This document shows, one piece after another, positions 56,897-64,000 of a stretch of DNA of 64,000 nt. Below the pieces are notes generated by a model, which ran no database searches, had not been told where the DNA came from, and worked only from the letters and a program-made list of their open reading frames with translations. The DNA comes from Cellulosimicrobium protaetiae. GTDB taxonomy: Bacteria; Actinomycetota; Actinomycetes; Actinomycetales; Cellulomonadaceae. Position 1 is the first letter of the stretch. Each line of letters begins with the position of its first letter. Both the position numbers and the translations under genes were made by a program. The stretch covers positions 558,001-622,000 of the forward strand of contig NZ_CP052757.1 of the NCBI RefSeq assembly GCF_009708005.2, given 5' to 3'.

Positions 56897-57463
56897 ATGG
56901 CCACCCCGGACCTGGACGACCCCACCACGGACGGCACGTCGCGCCTCGGGCGCGCGGTCGTCGGCGTGGTCGTGGGGATCGCGATCTTCGCGTTCGTGGG
57001 GGTCGTGGGGTACTTCCTCTTCGTGTCGTACGCGATGCAGCAGTGGGCGGACTCGTACGACTCCCCGCAGCCCCAGGTCACGGCGACGGCCGAGGACACG
57101 ACCGCCGTCGGGACGGAGACCGGGCTCGACGCGTCCAACGAGGCGTACCGGCAGCGGGCGGGCACGCCCGAGAGCGACGCCGAGGCCGCGCTCTCGGTCC
57201 CCGCGGTCCAGGCTGCGCTCGACCCCGTCGCGGACGGGACCGCGGTCGACGGCGACGAGGTCTGGGACGCTCTCGTCGCCGCGGGCTTCGAGCACGTGCA
57301 GACCTCCGACCGGACGGCGAGCGGAGAGGTCTCGCCGGTCGTGGGCGTGGGCGTGTCCGTCCCCGGCGGCTGCGTGTACGGGGCGGTCGCGCCCGACGCC
57401 GTCACGCTCGACGCGGGCGGACCGATCGCCGACGGCGGGTGCCTGGAGATGCCGTCGCACTGA
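56897..57463 (+). CDS. Hypothetical single-pass membrane protein
   Basis: 188 residues. An N-terminal 20 residues precede a helix ([23 protein letters not shown]), then a Ser/Pro/Thr-rich stretch and a small extracytoplasmic domain (about 95-188) with [20 protein letters not shown] and [17 protein letters not shown]. Two Cys (GGCVYG, GGCLEM) may form a disulfide. No family was recognised. A terminator hairpin follows. Function unknown. Confidence 0.7.
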   Translation: MATPDLDDPTTDGTSRLGRAVVGVVVGIAIFAFVGVVGYFLFVSYAMQQWADSYDSPQPQVTATAEDTTAVGTETGLDASNEAYRQRAGTPESDAEAALSVPAVQAALDPVADGTAVDGDEVWDALVAAGFEHVQTSDRTASGEVSPVVGVGVSVPGGCVYGAVAPDAVTLDAGGPIADGGCLEMPSH

Positions 57464-57476
57464 CGCCCTCACGGAT

Positions 57477-57494
57477 GCCCCGCGGTTGCGGGGC
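57477..57494 (+). terminator. Short hairpin after the membrane protein
   Basis: GCCCCGC (57477-57483), loop GGTT, GCGGGGC (57488-57494), 14 nt after the stop. A perfect 7-bp stem. Confidence 0.6.
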
Positions 57495-57605
57495 CCTGAC
57501 GTCCGAGACCGACTGACGGTGGGTCGATCTCGCGGCCTGCGGGTCGACCTGGGTACGGTCAGCGGGGCGGGCGACGTGGCCCGCGCGGCTGACGGAGGAC
57601 GAGAC

Positions 57606-58391
57606 ATGCGGATCGAGGGCACGGTCGCCCTGGTGACGGGAGGGGCCTCGGGCCTCGGGCGCGCGACGGCGGAGGGCCTGGTCGCGGCGGGCGCGCAGGT
57701 GGTCCTGGCGGACCTCGCGTCGTCCGACGGCTTCGTGGTCGCCGACGCGCTCGGTGACGCCGCACGGTTCGTCCCCACGGACGTGACGAGCGAGGACGAC
57801 GTCGCGCGCGCGCTCGACGCGGCGGACGACCTCGGCGGCGCGCGCGTCGTCGTGAGCTGCGCCGGGATCGTGCACGCGCAGCGCGTGATCGGGAAGTCCG
57901 GCGTGCACGCCCTGGACGCGTTCCGGCGCGTCGTGGACGTCAATCTCGTGGGGACGTTCAACGTCGTCCGCCTCGCGGCGGAGCGCATGCTCGCGCTCGA
58001 TCCCCTCGGTCCGGACGGGCCCGACCCCGAGGGGGAGGAGCGCGGCGTCGTGGTGCAGACCGCGTCCGTCGCGGCGTTCGACGGGCAGGTCGGGCAGGCC
58101 GCCTACGCGGCCTCGAAGGCGGGCGTCGCGGGCCTCACGCTGCCGCTCGCGCGCGACCTCGCGCAGCACCGGATCCGCGTCATGACCATCGCGCCGGGCA
58201 TCTTCCGCACCCCGATGATGGCGTCGCTGCCCGAGGCCGCGCAGGAGTCGCTCGGCGCCCAGGTGCCGCACCCGAGCAGGCTCGGGCGGCCGGAGGAGTA
58301 CGCGCACCTGGTGCGCGCGATCGTCGAGAACCCGATGCTGAACGGCGAGGTGGTCCGCCTCGACGGCGCGATCCGGATGGCGCCGCGCTGA
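57606..58391 (+). CDS. SDR resembling 3-hydroxyacyl-CoA dehydrogenase type 2
   Basis: 261 residues. [74 protein letters not shown] and [23 protein letters not shown] (YxxxK) followed by [11 protein letters not shown] match the HSD17B10/type II hydroxyacyl-CoA dehydrogenase group with NAD-favouring Asp after strand 2 (LADL). It may act in beta-oxidation or branched-chain acid degradation. ATG at 57606 follows GGAGGACGAGAC. Confidence 0.85.
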   Translation: MRIEGTVALVTGGASGLGRATAEGLVAAGAQVVLADLASSDGFVVADALGDAARFVPTDVTSEDDVARALDAADDLGGARVVVSCAGIVHAQRVIGKSGVHALDAFRRVVDVNLVGTFNVVRLAAERMLALDPLGPDGPDPEGEERGVVVQTASVAAFDGQVGQAAYAASKAGVAGLTLPLARDLAQHRIRVMTIAPGIFRTPMMASLPEAAQESLGAQVPHPSRLGRPEEYAHLVRAIVENPMLNGEVVRLDGAIRMAPR

Positions 58392-58452
58392 CCGCGTCAC
58401 CCCGACGCGCCGCACGGACCGCGGGCGGCCGCCCGCACGAGAGGAGAGGACG

Positions 58453-59148
58453 ATGCCGCCGTACACGACGGCGACCGACTTCCGCGCCGACCTGCTCGCG
58501 CGCGCCACCGCGGCCCAGCGCCGCGCCTACACGCGGTACTTCCCCGGCGACGACACGCTCGCCGGCGTGCGCATGGGAGACGTGTTCACGCTCGCGAAGA
58601 GCGCGCTCGAGATGCCCGTCGACCAGATCGAGCTGCTGCTCGAGGACCGCGTCCACGAGGTCCGCGCCGGAGGCTGCTCGATCATGGGCAAGTCGGCGAC
58701 GGCTCGCCGCGTGACCGTCGAGCGGCACGCGGAGCTCGTCGAGCTGTTCCTGCGCCGCCACGACCGGATCGACACGTGGGACCTCGTGGACCTCACCGCG
58801 TACCAGGTGCTCGGGTCGTGGCTCCTCGACCGGCCGCGCGACGTCCTCGACGACCTCGCGCGCGCCCCGGACTGGCCGCGGCGTCGCTCCGCGATCGTCG
58901 CGACGGCCGCGTTCCTGCGGCGCGGGCAGGTCGACGACACGTTCCGGCTCTCGGAGGTGCTCGTCGACGACCCGGAGCACTACGTGCAGAAGGGCGTCGG
59001 GTGGATGCTGCGCCACGCGGGCGACGTCGAGCCCGAGCGGCTGCGCGCGTTCCTCGAGGAGCACGCCGCGACGATGCCGCGCGACGTGCTGCGTGCCGCG
59101 GTGGAGAAGCTGCCGCCCGCCGAGCGCAAGGAGTGGCTCGCGCGCTGA
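58453..59148 (+). CDS. DNA alkylation repair enzyme (AlkD-like HEAT protein)
   Basis: 231 residues with HEAT-like helices. Hallmarks of AlkD/AlkC: YFPGDDTLAGVRMGDVFTLAK, DTWDLVDLTAYQVLGSWL (catalytic-cleft Trp/Asp), RRRSAIVATAAFLRRG and DPEHYVQKGVGWMLRHAG. These glycosylases remove N3- and N7-alkylpurines without base flipping. The start follows GAGAGGAGAGG. The SDR gene lies 61 bp upstream. Whether this protein excises bases or only resembles AlkD is not proven by motifs alone. Confidence 0.85.
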   Translation: MPPYTTATDFRADLLARATAAQRRAYTRYFPGDDTLAGVRMGDVFTLAKSALEMPVDQIELLLEDRVHEVRAGGCSIMGKSATARRVTVERHAELVELFLRRHDRIDTWDLVDLTAYQVLGSWLLDRPRDVLDDLARAPDWPRRRSAIVATAAFLRRGQVDDTFRLSEVLVDDPEHYVQKGVGWMLRHAGDVEPERLRAFLEEHAATMPRDVLRAAVEKLPPAERKEWLAR

Positions 59149-59276
59149 CCCCGGCCGGTCGGGCGGGGGCGGGTCGCGAGCCTGGTCGCGGCCCCGGTCG
59201 CGGGGTCGGGGCGACGGCGCGACGCTGGGACGGCGGGCGTGCTCGCGTCCCGCGGACCGGAGGGACGGCGGCATGC

Positions 59277-59681
59277 ATGCCGGACGACGTGAGCGACGTG
59301 AGTGACGCGGAGCACCGCGCGACCTTTGCGGGGATCCTGCGCGCGTGGGGCGACGCGCTCGTCGCGAACGACCCCGCCGCGATCGACGCGTTCGTCGAGC
59401 CCGGCTGGGTGCTCGTCGGCACGGACGGGAACGCGCAGGAGCGCGACGGCTTCCTCGCGGTCGTCGCGTCGGGCGAGCTCGTGCACACGGAGATGTCGTC
59501 CGAGCTCGTCGCGGCGAGCGTGCACGACGACGTCGCCGTCACCCTCGCGCGCGGCGTCTCCGCGGGCACGTGGCGGGGGACGCCGTTCCGTGACGTGGAG
59601 TGGTCGGTCGACACGTTCGTCCGGCGCAGGGCCGCCTGGCGCTGCGTCCACACGGCGATCGTCCCGGCCGTCGTCGACTGA
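59277..59681 (+). CDS. SnoaL/DUF4440-like small protein
   Basis: 134 residues. The pattern AWGDALVANDPAAIDAFVEPGWVLVGTDGNAQERDGFLAVVASG then VHDDVAVTLARGVSAGTWRGTPF and WSVDTFVRRRAAWRCVHTAIVP is the cystatin-like NTF2 fold (SnoaL/DUF4440), which binds small ligands or acts as a polyketide-like or nuclear-transport-like enzyme. ATG at 59277 with GGAGGGAC upstream; the ATG at 59273 is out of frame. No partner gene indicates the substrate. Confidence 0.75.
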   Translation: MPDDVSDVSDAEHRATFAGILRAWGDALVANDPAAIDAFVEPGWVLVGTDGNAQERDGFLAVVASGELVHTEMSSELVAASVHDDVAVTLARGVSAGTWRGTPFRDVEWSVDTFVRRRAAWRCVHTAIVPAVVD

Positions 59682-59762
59682 CGGCGCGGGGAAGCGCCGC
59701 CGACCAGGGCGTGGCGAGGTTCGGGGCCTCGTGCGACGGCGTACCGTGGTCGAGCACGGAGG

Positions 59763-59831
59763 CGCCACGACAAGGTGGCGAGAATCTCCATAGTTCCGCT
59801 CCTGCGTGAAAATTTGTGCCAGAATGGCTGC
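59763..59831 (+). promoter_or_regulatory. Probable promoter/operator of the amino-sugar kinase operon
   Basis: CGCCAC-GACAAG-GTGGCG (59763-59780) is a perfect 6-bp dyad. A run GTGAAAATTTGTGCC at 59806-59820 is strikingly A/T-rich for this genome and resembles the A/T-rich cores of MurR/RpiR operators. It lies just before the GTG at 59832, so it may be the autoregulatory site of the adjacent RpiR gene. Confidence 0.5.
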
Positions 59832-61052
59832 GTGAGCAGCAGCACGCCCGGCTCCGCGTGGGTCGTCGGGCTCGACGTCGGGGGCTCGGGGAGCCGCCTC
59901 GTCGCGCGACGTCTCGACGACCTCCGATCGCCCGGCGCACCGCCGAGCGCGCGGGACGTCGCCCTCACCGGCCGACCGGTCGCGATCGGACCGACCGGGA
60001 GCGACGCGGCGGACGTGGTCCGCGACCTCCTCGCACGGCTCCGGACCGAGTTTCCGTCCGTGGCGCACGACGGCGTCGCCGCTGCCACGGTCGGCGCGAC
60101 CGGCCTCGCGTCCCTCGTCCGCGACCCCGCCGAGCTCCACACCGCCCTCCGCACCGGCCTCCCCACCCCCGCCCCCACCCCCGGTCCTGCCGCCGAACAC
60201 GACATGAGGGTCGTTCCGGGCGGGATGACGACCTCCAGGACGGGTTCGACGGCGGGCGATGTCATGCTCGGCGACGGCACGTCGCGCAGGGGCGGCCTGC
60301 GGACGGCGGTCGCGGCCGACGCGTTGACCGCGCACCTGGGAGCGCTGGGCGGGCGGCCGGGTGCCGTCGTCGCGGTCGGGACCGGGGCGATCGCGCTCGG
60401 CACGGACCTGCGCGACGTGTGGCACCGCGTCGACGGCTGGGGCCACCTGCTCGGAGACCTGGGCTCCGGGTCGTGGATCGGGGCGCAGGGTCTGCGCGCC
60501 GCGGTCGCCGCGCACGACGGCCGCGACAACGGCGGTTCGACGGCGCTGCTCGCCGCGGCGACGGAGCGGTTCGGCCCCGTGCCGACCTGGCCCGGGCAGC
60601 TCTACACGCGTCCCGACCGGGCCCAGGTGCTCGCGTCGTTCACGCCTGACGTCGCAGCGGCGGCCCACGACGGCGACTCCGTCGCCCGGCAGGTCCTTGC
60701 TGGCGCGGGCACCCACCTCGCGACGACGCTCGCCGCGGCGCTGGTCGACGGCGTCCCGCCCCTGGCCGCCGCGACCGGCGGCGTGCTGGGGATCGGCCCG
60801 CTGCTCACCGACGCCTTCCGCGCGCGCCTCTCCGTGCTGCGCCCGGACGTCGAGCTCGTCGGCCCGGCCGGCACCCCGCTCGACGGCGCGCTGCACCTGG
60901 CCGCGCGCCTCGCGACCGACCCGGGCTCCGTCGTCGGGCACGAGCCGTGGCTCACGCTCGGCAGCCCGGCCGCGCCGGCCCCGCCTCACGACCCGACCGA
61001 CTCGCAGCACCCGACCGACCCGCCCGTCCCGACCACCACCGAGGAGGACTGA
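59832..61052 (+). CDS. BadF/BcrAD-family amino-sugar kinase (MurK/NagK-like)
   Basis: 406 residues, GTG at 59832. The ASKHA fold is clear: phosphate 1 loop VVGLDVGGSGSRLVARR, adenosine/phosphate 2 GAVVAVGTGAIALGTD and WGHLLGDLGSGSWIGAQGLRAAV, with GVLGIGPLLTDAF near the end. BcrAD/BadFG-type kinases include clostridial MurK, which phosphorylates N-acetylmuramate and N-acetylglucosamine. Residues about 115-155 contain an insert (PTPAPTPGPAAEHDMRVVPG...) that coincides with a REP-like palindrome at 60192-60247. The next gene, a MurR/RpiR regulator, starts one codon on. Substrate is inferred from family and context. Confidence 0.82.
   Translation: MSSSTPGSAWVVGLDVGGSGSRLVARRLDDLRSPGAPPSARDVALTGRPVAIGPTGSDAADVVRDLLARLRTEFPSVAHDGVAAATVGATGLASLVRDPAELHTALRTGLPTPAPTPGPAAEHDMRVVPGGMTTSRTGSTAGDVMLGDGTSRRGGLRTAVAADALTAHLGALGGRPGAVVAVGTGAIALGTDLRDVWHRVDGWGHLLGDLGSGSWIGAQGLRAAVAAHDGRDNGGSTALLAAATERFGPVPTWPGQLYTRPDRAQVLASFTPDVAAAAHDGDSVARQVLAGAGTHLATTLAAALVDGVPPLAAATGGVLGIGPLLTDAFRARLSVLRPDVELVGPAGTPLDGALHLAARLATDPGSVVGHEPWLTLGSPAAPAPPHDPTDSQHPTDPPVPTTTEED
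60192..60247 (+). repeat. REP-like palindrome, family 2, inside the kinase gene
   Basis: CCGAACACGACATGAGGG starts at 60192, and the right arm ends GACCTCCAGGACGGGTTCG near 60247, with the pairing AGGGTCGT/ATGACGACCT around a GGGC loop. The left end matches the intergenic copy at 47865 (CCGAACACGAC, then TG-GGGTCG). It encodes part of the extra segment in the kinase without shifting the frame. Confidence 0.65.
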
Positions 61053-61940
61053 ATGGCCGCCGACGGTCTCGTCCGCATCCGCCAGTCCCTGCCGAACCTG
61101 CGCCCCGCCGAGGCGCGCATCGCCGAGGCCGTGCTCGCCGACCCGGCGGCCGTCGTCGGCAAGACGATCACCGAGCTCGCGGCGCTCGTCGGGACGTCGC
61201 AGGCGACGGTCGTGCGGTTCTGCCGCGCGGTCGGGTACGCGGGGTACCCGGAGTTCCGGATCGACCTCGCGCAGGCGACGAGCCGCCGCGCGGTCGAGCA
61301 GGAGCGCGCGAACGTCGCCCACGGCGAGATCGACCCCGACGACACGCTGCAGGACGTCGTCACGAAGATCGCGTTCCACGAGGCGCGGACCATCGAGGAG
61401 ACGGCACGCATGCTCGACCTCGACGCGCTCGAGCGGGTCGCGGACGCCGTGGCGCGGGCGCCGCGCATCGACCTGTTCGGCGTGGGGTCGAGCGGGCTCA
61501 CGGCGCAGGACCTCGCGCAGAAGCTCCAGCGGATCGGGCTGCTGTGCTTCGCGTCGACCGACCCGCACGTCCAGCTCCAGTCCGCCGCGCTGCTCGGGCC
61601 GGGGGCGGTCGCCGTCGGCGTGTCGCACAGCGGCCTCACGGTCGAGACGAACGACGCGCTCCGCATCGCGCACGACCGCGGCGCGACGACGGTGGCGGTC
61701 ACGAACTTCCCCGAGTCGCCGCTCGTCGCGCACGCCGACATCGTGCTCACGACGACGGCGCGTGAGACCCAGTTCCGGTCCGGTGCGCTGTCGAGCCGCA
61801 TCGCGCAGCTCGCGCTCGTGGACTTCCTCTTCGTGCGCGTCGCGCAGCGACGCTTCGACAGCACGACGGAGAACCTGCGCGCGACGTACGAGGCGGTGCA
61901 GCCCCACCGCCTCGGCTACGACCGCAAGGCCCGCCCGTGA
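61053..61940 (+). CDS. MurR/RpiR-family transcriptional regulator
   Basis: 295 residues. N-terminal HTH_6: RIRQSLPNLRPAEARIAEAVLADPAAVVGKTITELAALVGTSQATVVRFCRAVGYAGYPEFRIDLA. C-terminal SIS sugar-isomerase domain: RIDLFGVGSSGLTAQDLAQKLQRIGL, VAVGVSHSGLTVETNDALRIAHDRGATTVAVTNFPESPL. SIS binds phosphosugars such as MurNAc-6-phosphate. The start follows the kinase stop directly (TGAATG) with GAGGAGG upstream. It overlaps the dehydrogenase gene by 4 bp, so kinase, regulator and dehydrogenase form one operon. Confidence 0.88.
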   Translation: MAADGLVRIRQSLPNLRPAEARIAEAVLADPAAVVGKTITELAALVGTSQATVVRFCRAVGYAGYPEFRIDLAQATSRRAVEQERANVAHGEIDPDDTLQDVVTKIAFHEARTIEETARMLDLDALERVADAVARAPRIDLFGVGSSGLTAQDLAQKLQRIGLLCFASTDPHVQLQSAALLGPGAVAVGVSHSGLTVETNDALRIAHDRGATTVAVTNFPESPLVAHADIVLTTTARETQFRSGALSSRIAQLALVDFLFVRVAQRRFDSTTENLRATYEAVQPHRLGYDRKARP

Positions 61941-64000
61941 GCGTGCGCCGTCGCGCCGAGACCGGAGGATCCGCCCCTGGGCCGCGCGAATCCCGGGCGG
62001 ATGTCCGCGTCTCGGCGGGCGACGGGCCCGGGTTCGAGCTCAGGACCGACCTGCTGACGCGGGTCGCGCAGGCGCACGACGCGTCGCACTACCTGCTGCG
62101 GCCCGAGGTCGTCGTGCGCGCGCACGACCGGGACGGCGTCGTCGGGGCGATGCGTGAGGCGACGCGCCGCGGTCTGCCCGTCACGTTCCGCTCGGGCGGG
62201 ACGAGCCTGTCCGGCCAGGCGTCGGGCGCCGGCGTGCTCGTCGACACGCGCACGCGCTTCACGCGCGTCGAGGTTCTCGACGGCGGGGCCCGCGTCCGGT
62301 GCGAGCCCGGCGCGACGCTGCGGCTCGTCAACGCGCACCTGCTGCGGCACGGGCGTCGGCTCGGGCCGGACCCGGCGAGCGAGATCGCGTGCACGATCGG
62401 CGGGGTCGTGGCGAACAACTCCTCGGGCATGACGTCGGGCACGGAGCGCACCGCGTACCGGACCGTCGAGGCGATGACGGTCGTGCTCGCGAGCGGGACC
62501 GTCGTCGACACGGGCGCGCCCGATGCCGACGCGCGGCTGCGCGCGGCCGAGCCGGAGCTGCACCGCGGCCTCGCGGCGCTGCGCGACCGGGTGCGTGGCA
62601 GCGCGACGATGCGCGCCGAGATCGAGCGCCAGTTCTCGACGAAGAACACCATGGGCTACTCGGTCAACGCGTTCCTCGACCACGACGACCCGGTGAAGAT
62701 CCTCGAGCACCTGCTGATCGGCAGCGAGGGCACGCTCGGCTGGGTCGCGGACGTCACGTTCCGGACCGTCCCGCTGCTCGCGCACGCCGCGACGACCCTC
62801 CTCGTGCTCGACTCGCTGGAGCACGCGACGGACGCGCTCGTCCCGCTCGTCGCGTCGGGCGCCGAGGCGATCGAGCTGCTCGACGCGGCGTCCCTGCGGG
62901 TCGCCGCCGCGGACCCGGCGGCGGACGCGTCCATGCGCACCCTCGCGCGCGGGGACGGCATCCGGAACCAGACCGCGCTCCTCGTGGAGTACCGCGCGGC
63001 GACCGAGGACGGGCTCGCGCCGTTCCAGGACGCGGCGCGCGACGTCGTCGGCTCGCTCGCCGGGTCGCTCGCCGTGCCCGCGACGGTCACGACCGACCCG
63101 GCGACGCGCGGGCGGCTGTGGCACGTGCGCAAGGGCCTGTACACGGCGGTCGCGGGCGCGCGCCCCGCGGGCAGCACGGCGCTCCTGGAGGACGTCGCGG
63201 TCCCCGTCACCGACCTCACCGCGACCGTCCGCGACCTGGGAGCACTCTTCGCACGCCGCGGCTACGGCGACGCCGTGACGTTCGGGCACGCCAAGGACGG
63301 CAACCTGCACTTCATGATCACGCCGCGGCTCGGCGACCGTGCCGAGCTCGACCGGTACGAGGCGTTCTCCGACGACCTCGTCGACCTCGTGCTCGGGCAC
63401 GGCGGCACGCTCAAGGCCGAGCACGGCACCGGGCGCATCATGGCGCCGTTCGTGCGCCGCCAGTACGGCGACGATCTCTACGCCGTCATGCGCGAGGTCA
63501 AGCGCCTGTTCGACCCACGCGGGCTGCTCAACCCGGGCGTCCTTCTCACCGACGACGACCACGAGCACCTGCGAAACCTCAAGGTCGAGGCGTCCGCGGG
63601 CGGGGAGGACGCGCCGCTCGTCGACCGCTGCGTCGAGTGCGGGTACTGCGAGCCCGGGTGCCCGTCGCGCACCGTCACGACGACCCCGCGCCAGCGCATC
63701 GCGCTCCTCAAGGAGATCGCCGCCGCGCCGCCTGCCGAGCGGCGCGAGCTCGAGCGGCAGTACAGCTACCAGGGCGTCGAGACGTGCGCGGCCGACTCGC
63801 TGTGCGTCGAGGCGTGCCCCGTCGGGATCGACACGGGCCTCGTCATGAAGGGCCACCGCGCACGCTCGCAGCCACGGGTCGTGCAGCGCGGGGGAGCGGC
63901 GGTCGCCGAGCACTGGGGGCCTGTGGTCACCGGGCTGCGGGGCGCGCTCCGGGTGGTCCAGGCGCTCCCGACGCCGCTCGTCCACGTCGCGTCGCAGGTC
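61937..64000 (+). CDS. FAD/iron-sulfur D-lactate dehydrogenase, 3' end missing
   Basis: At least 688 residues; the frame is open to the window end. GTG overlaps the RpiR stop (GTGA). The FAD domain (about 35-480) has PVTFRSGGTSLSGQASG, IACTIGGVVANNSSGM, LLIGSEGTLGWVADVTFRTVP and YGDAVTFGHAKDGNLHFMITPRL, then LKAEHGTGRIMAPFVRRQYG and LNPGVLLT: the GlcD/DLD pattern. A Cys-rich 4Fe-4S part follows, with DRCVECGYCEPGCPS and CAADSLCVEACPVG (residues about 555-640), as in GlpC/GlcF-fused D-lactate dehydrogenases. It oxidises D-lactate (or D-2-hydroxyacid) to pyruvate at the membrane. The neighbours suggest its lactate comes from N-acetylmuramate. Confidence 0.87.
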   Translation, partial: MSVRRRAETGGSAPGPRESRADVRVSAGDGPGFELRTDLLTRVAQAHDASHYLLRPEVVVRAHDRDGVVGAMREATRRGLPVTFRSGGTSLSGQASGAGVLVDTRTRFTRVEVLDGGARVRCEPGATLRLVNAHLLRHGRRLGPDPASEIACTIGGVVANNSSGMTSGTERTAYRTVEAMTVVLASGTVVDTGAPDADARLRAAEPELHRGLAALRDRVRGSATMRAEIERQFSTKNTMGYSVNAFLDHDDPVKILEHLLIGSEGTLGWVADVTFRTVPLLAHAATTLLVLDSLEHATDALVPLVASGAEAIELLDAASLRVAAADPAADASMRTLARGDGIRNQTALLVEYRAATEDGLAPFQDAARDVVGSLAGSLAVPATVTTDPATRGRLWHVRKGLYTAVAGARPAGSTALLEDVAVPVTDLTATVRDLGALFARRGYGDAVTFGHAKDGNLHFMITPRLGDRAELDRYEAFSDDLVDLVLGHGGTLKAEHGTGRIMAPFVRRQYGDDLYAVMREVKRLFDPRGLLNPGVLLTDDDHEHLRNLKVEASAGGEDAPLVDRCVECGYCEPGCPSRTVTTTPRQRIALLKEIAAAPPAERRELERQYSYQGVETCAADSLCVEACPVGIDTGLVMKGHRARSQPRVVQRGGAAVAEHWGPVVTGLRGALRVVQALPTPLVHVASQV

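Overview
The window is about 64 kb of very GC-rich DNA, with strong G/C bias at third codon positions, frequent GTG starts and 4-bp ATGA/GTGA overlaps. It fits a Gram-positive actinomycete. Large secreted glycosidases, a class F sortase, an LAxTG-type sorting signal and SARP, ANTAR and SigE-family regulators suggest the Cellulosimicrobium/Cellulomonas/Promicromonosporaceae group. That placement is an inference from gene content. No rRNA, tRNA, CRISPR array, complete insertion sequence or phage was seen.

Layout. 1-1641: a cut sugar kinase and a class II aldolase. 1642-2919: a repeat-rich gene-free stretch with inverted and direct 21-bp arrays, a 27-bp perfect inverted repeat and a heptamer array, ending in a likely operator. 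2920-7050: a secreted GH31 enzyme. 7223-14215: a Pro-rich membrane protein, TetR/SDR pair, Usp protein, two CrcB fluoride channels, an AHSA1/ArsR operon and a two-component system. 14367-24837: a thioester-domain surface protein, a chloramphenicol acetyltransferase, PAS-ANTAR protein, alcohol dehydrogenase, decayed flavin reductase, methyltransferase, dehalogenase-like hydrolase, a SARP regulator and a TetR/DHFR-like pair. 24865-27871: DUF4397 protein, class F sortase, ECF sigma and anti-sigma, all on the minus strand. 28142-33271: a 1709-residue GH92 enzyme. 33409-40856: a hypothetical protein, DNA ligase, two metal-efflux operons and two membrane proteins. 40916-44093: a broken sigma factor, a DapA-like lyase with LysR regulator, and signal peptidase I. 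44442-50119: a GH87 alpha-1,3-glucanase, a truncated PPOX-fold gene and a secreted S33 peptidase. 50172-59681: transporters, regulators, SDRs, glutathione peroxidase, AlkD-like glycosylase and small proteins. 59832-64000: amino-sugar kinase, MurR/RpiR regulator and an iron-sulfur D-lactate dehydrogenase cut by the window end.

How the parts work together. GH31, GH92 and GH87 are all secreted and modular, and each is clade-typical for alpha-linked polymers (alpha-glucan or alpha-galactoside, mannan, alpha-1,3-glucan). Together they suggest attack on fungal or yeast cell walls or similar glycans. GH31 and GH92 share a C-terminal module. The kinase, MurR and D-lactate dehydrogenase at the end look like N-acetylmuramate salvage with oxidation of the released lactate. 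Many regulators are divergent from their target with readable palindromic operators between them.

Points of most interest: the 21-bp repeat mosaic, two REP-like palindrome families (one member inside the kinase reading frame), the shared C-terminal module, the SARP-type direct repeats and three decayed genes (flavin reductase, sigma factor, PPOX-fold).
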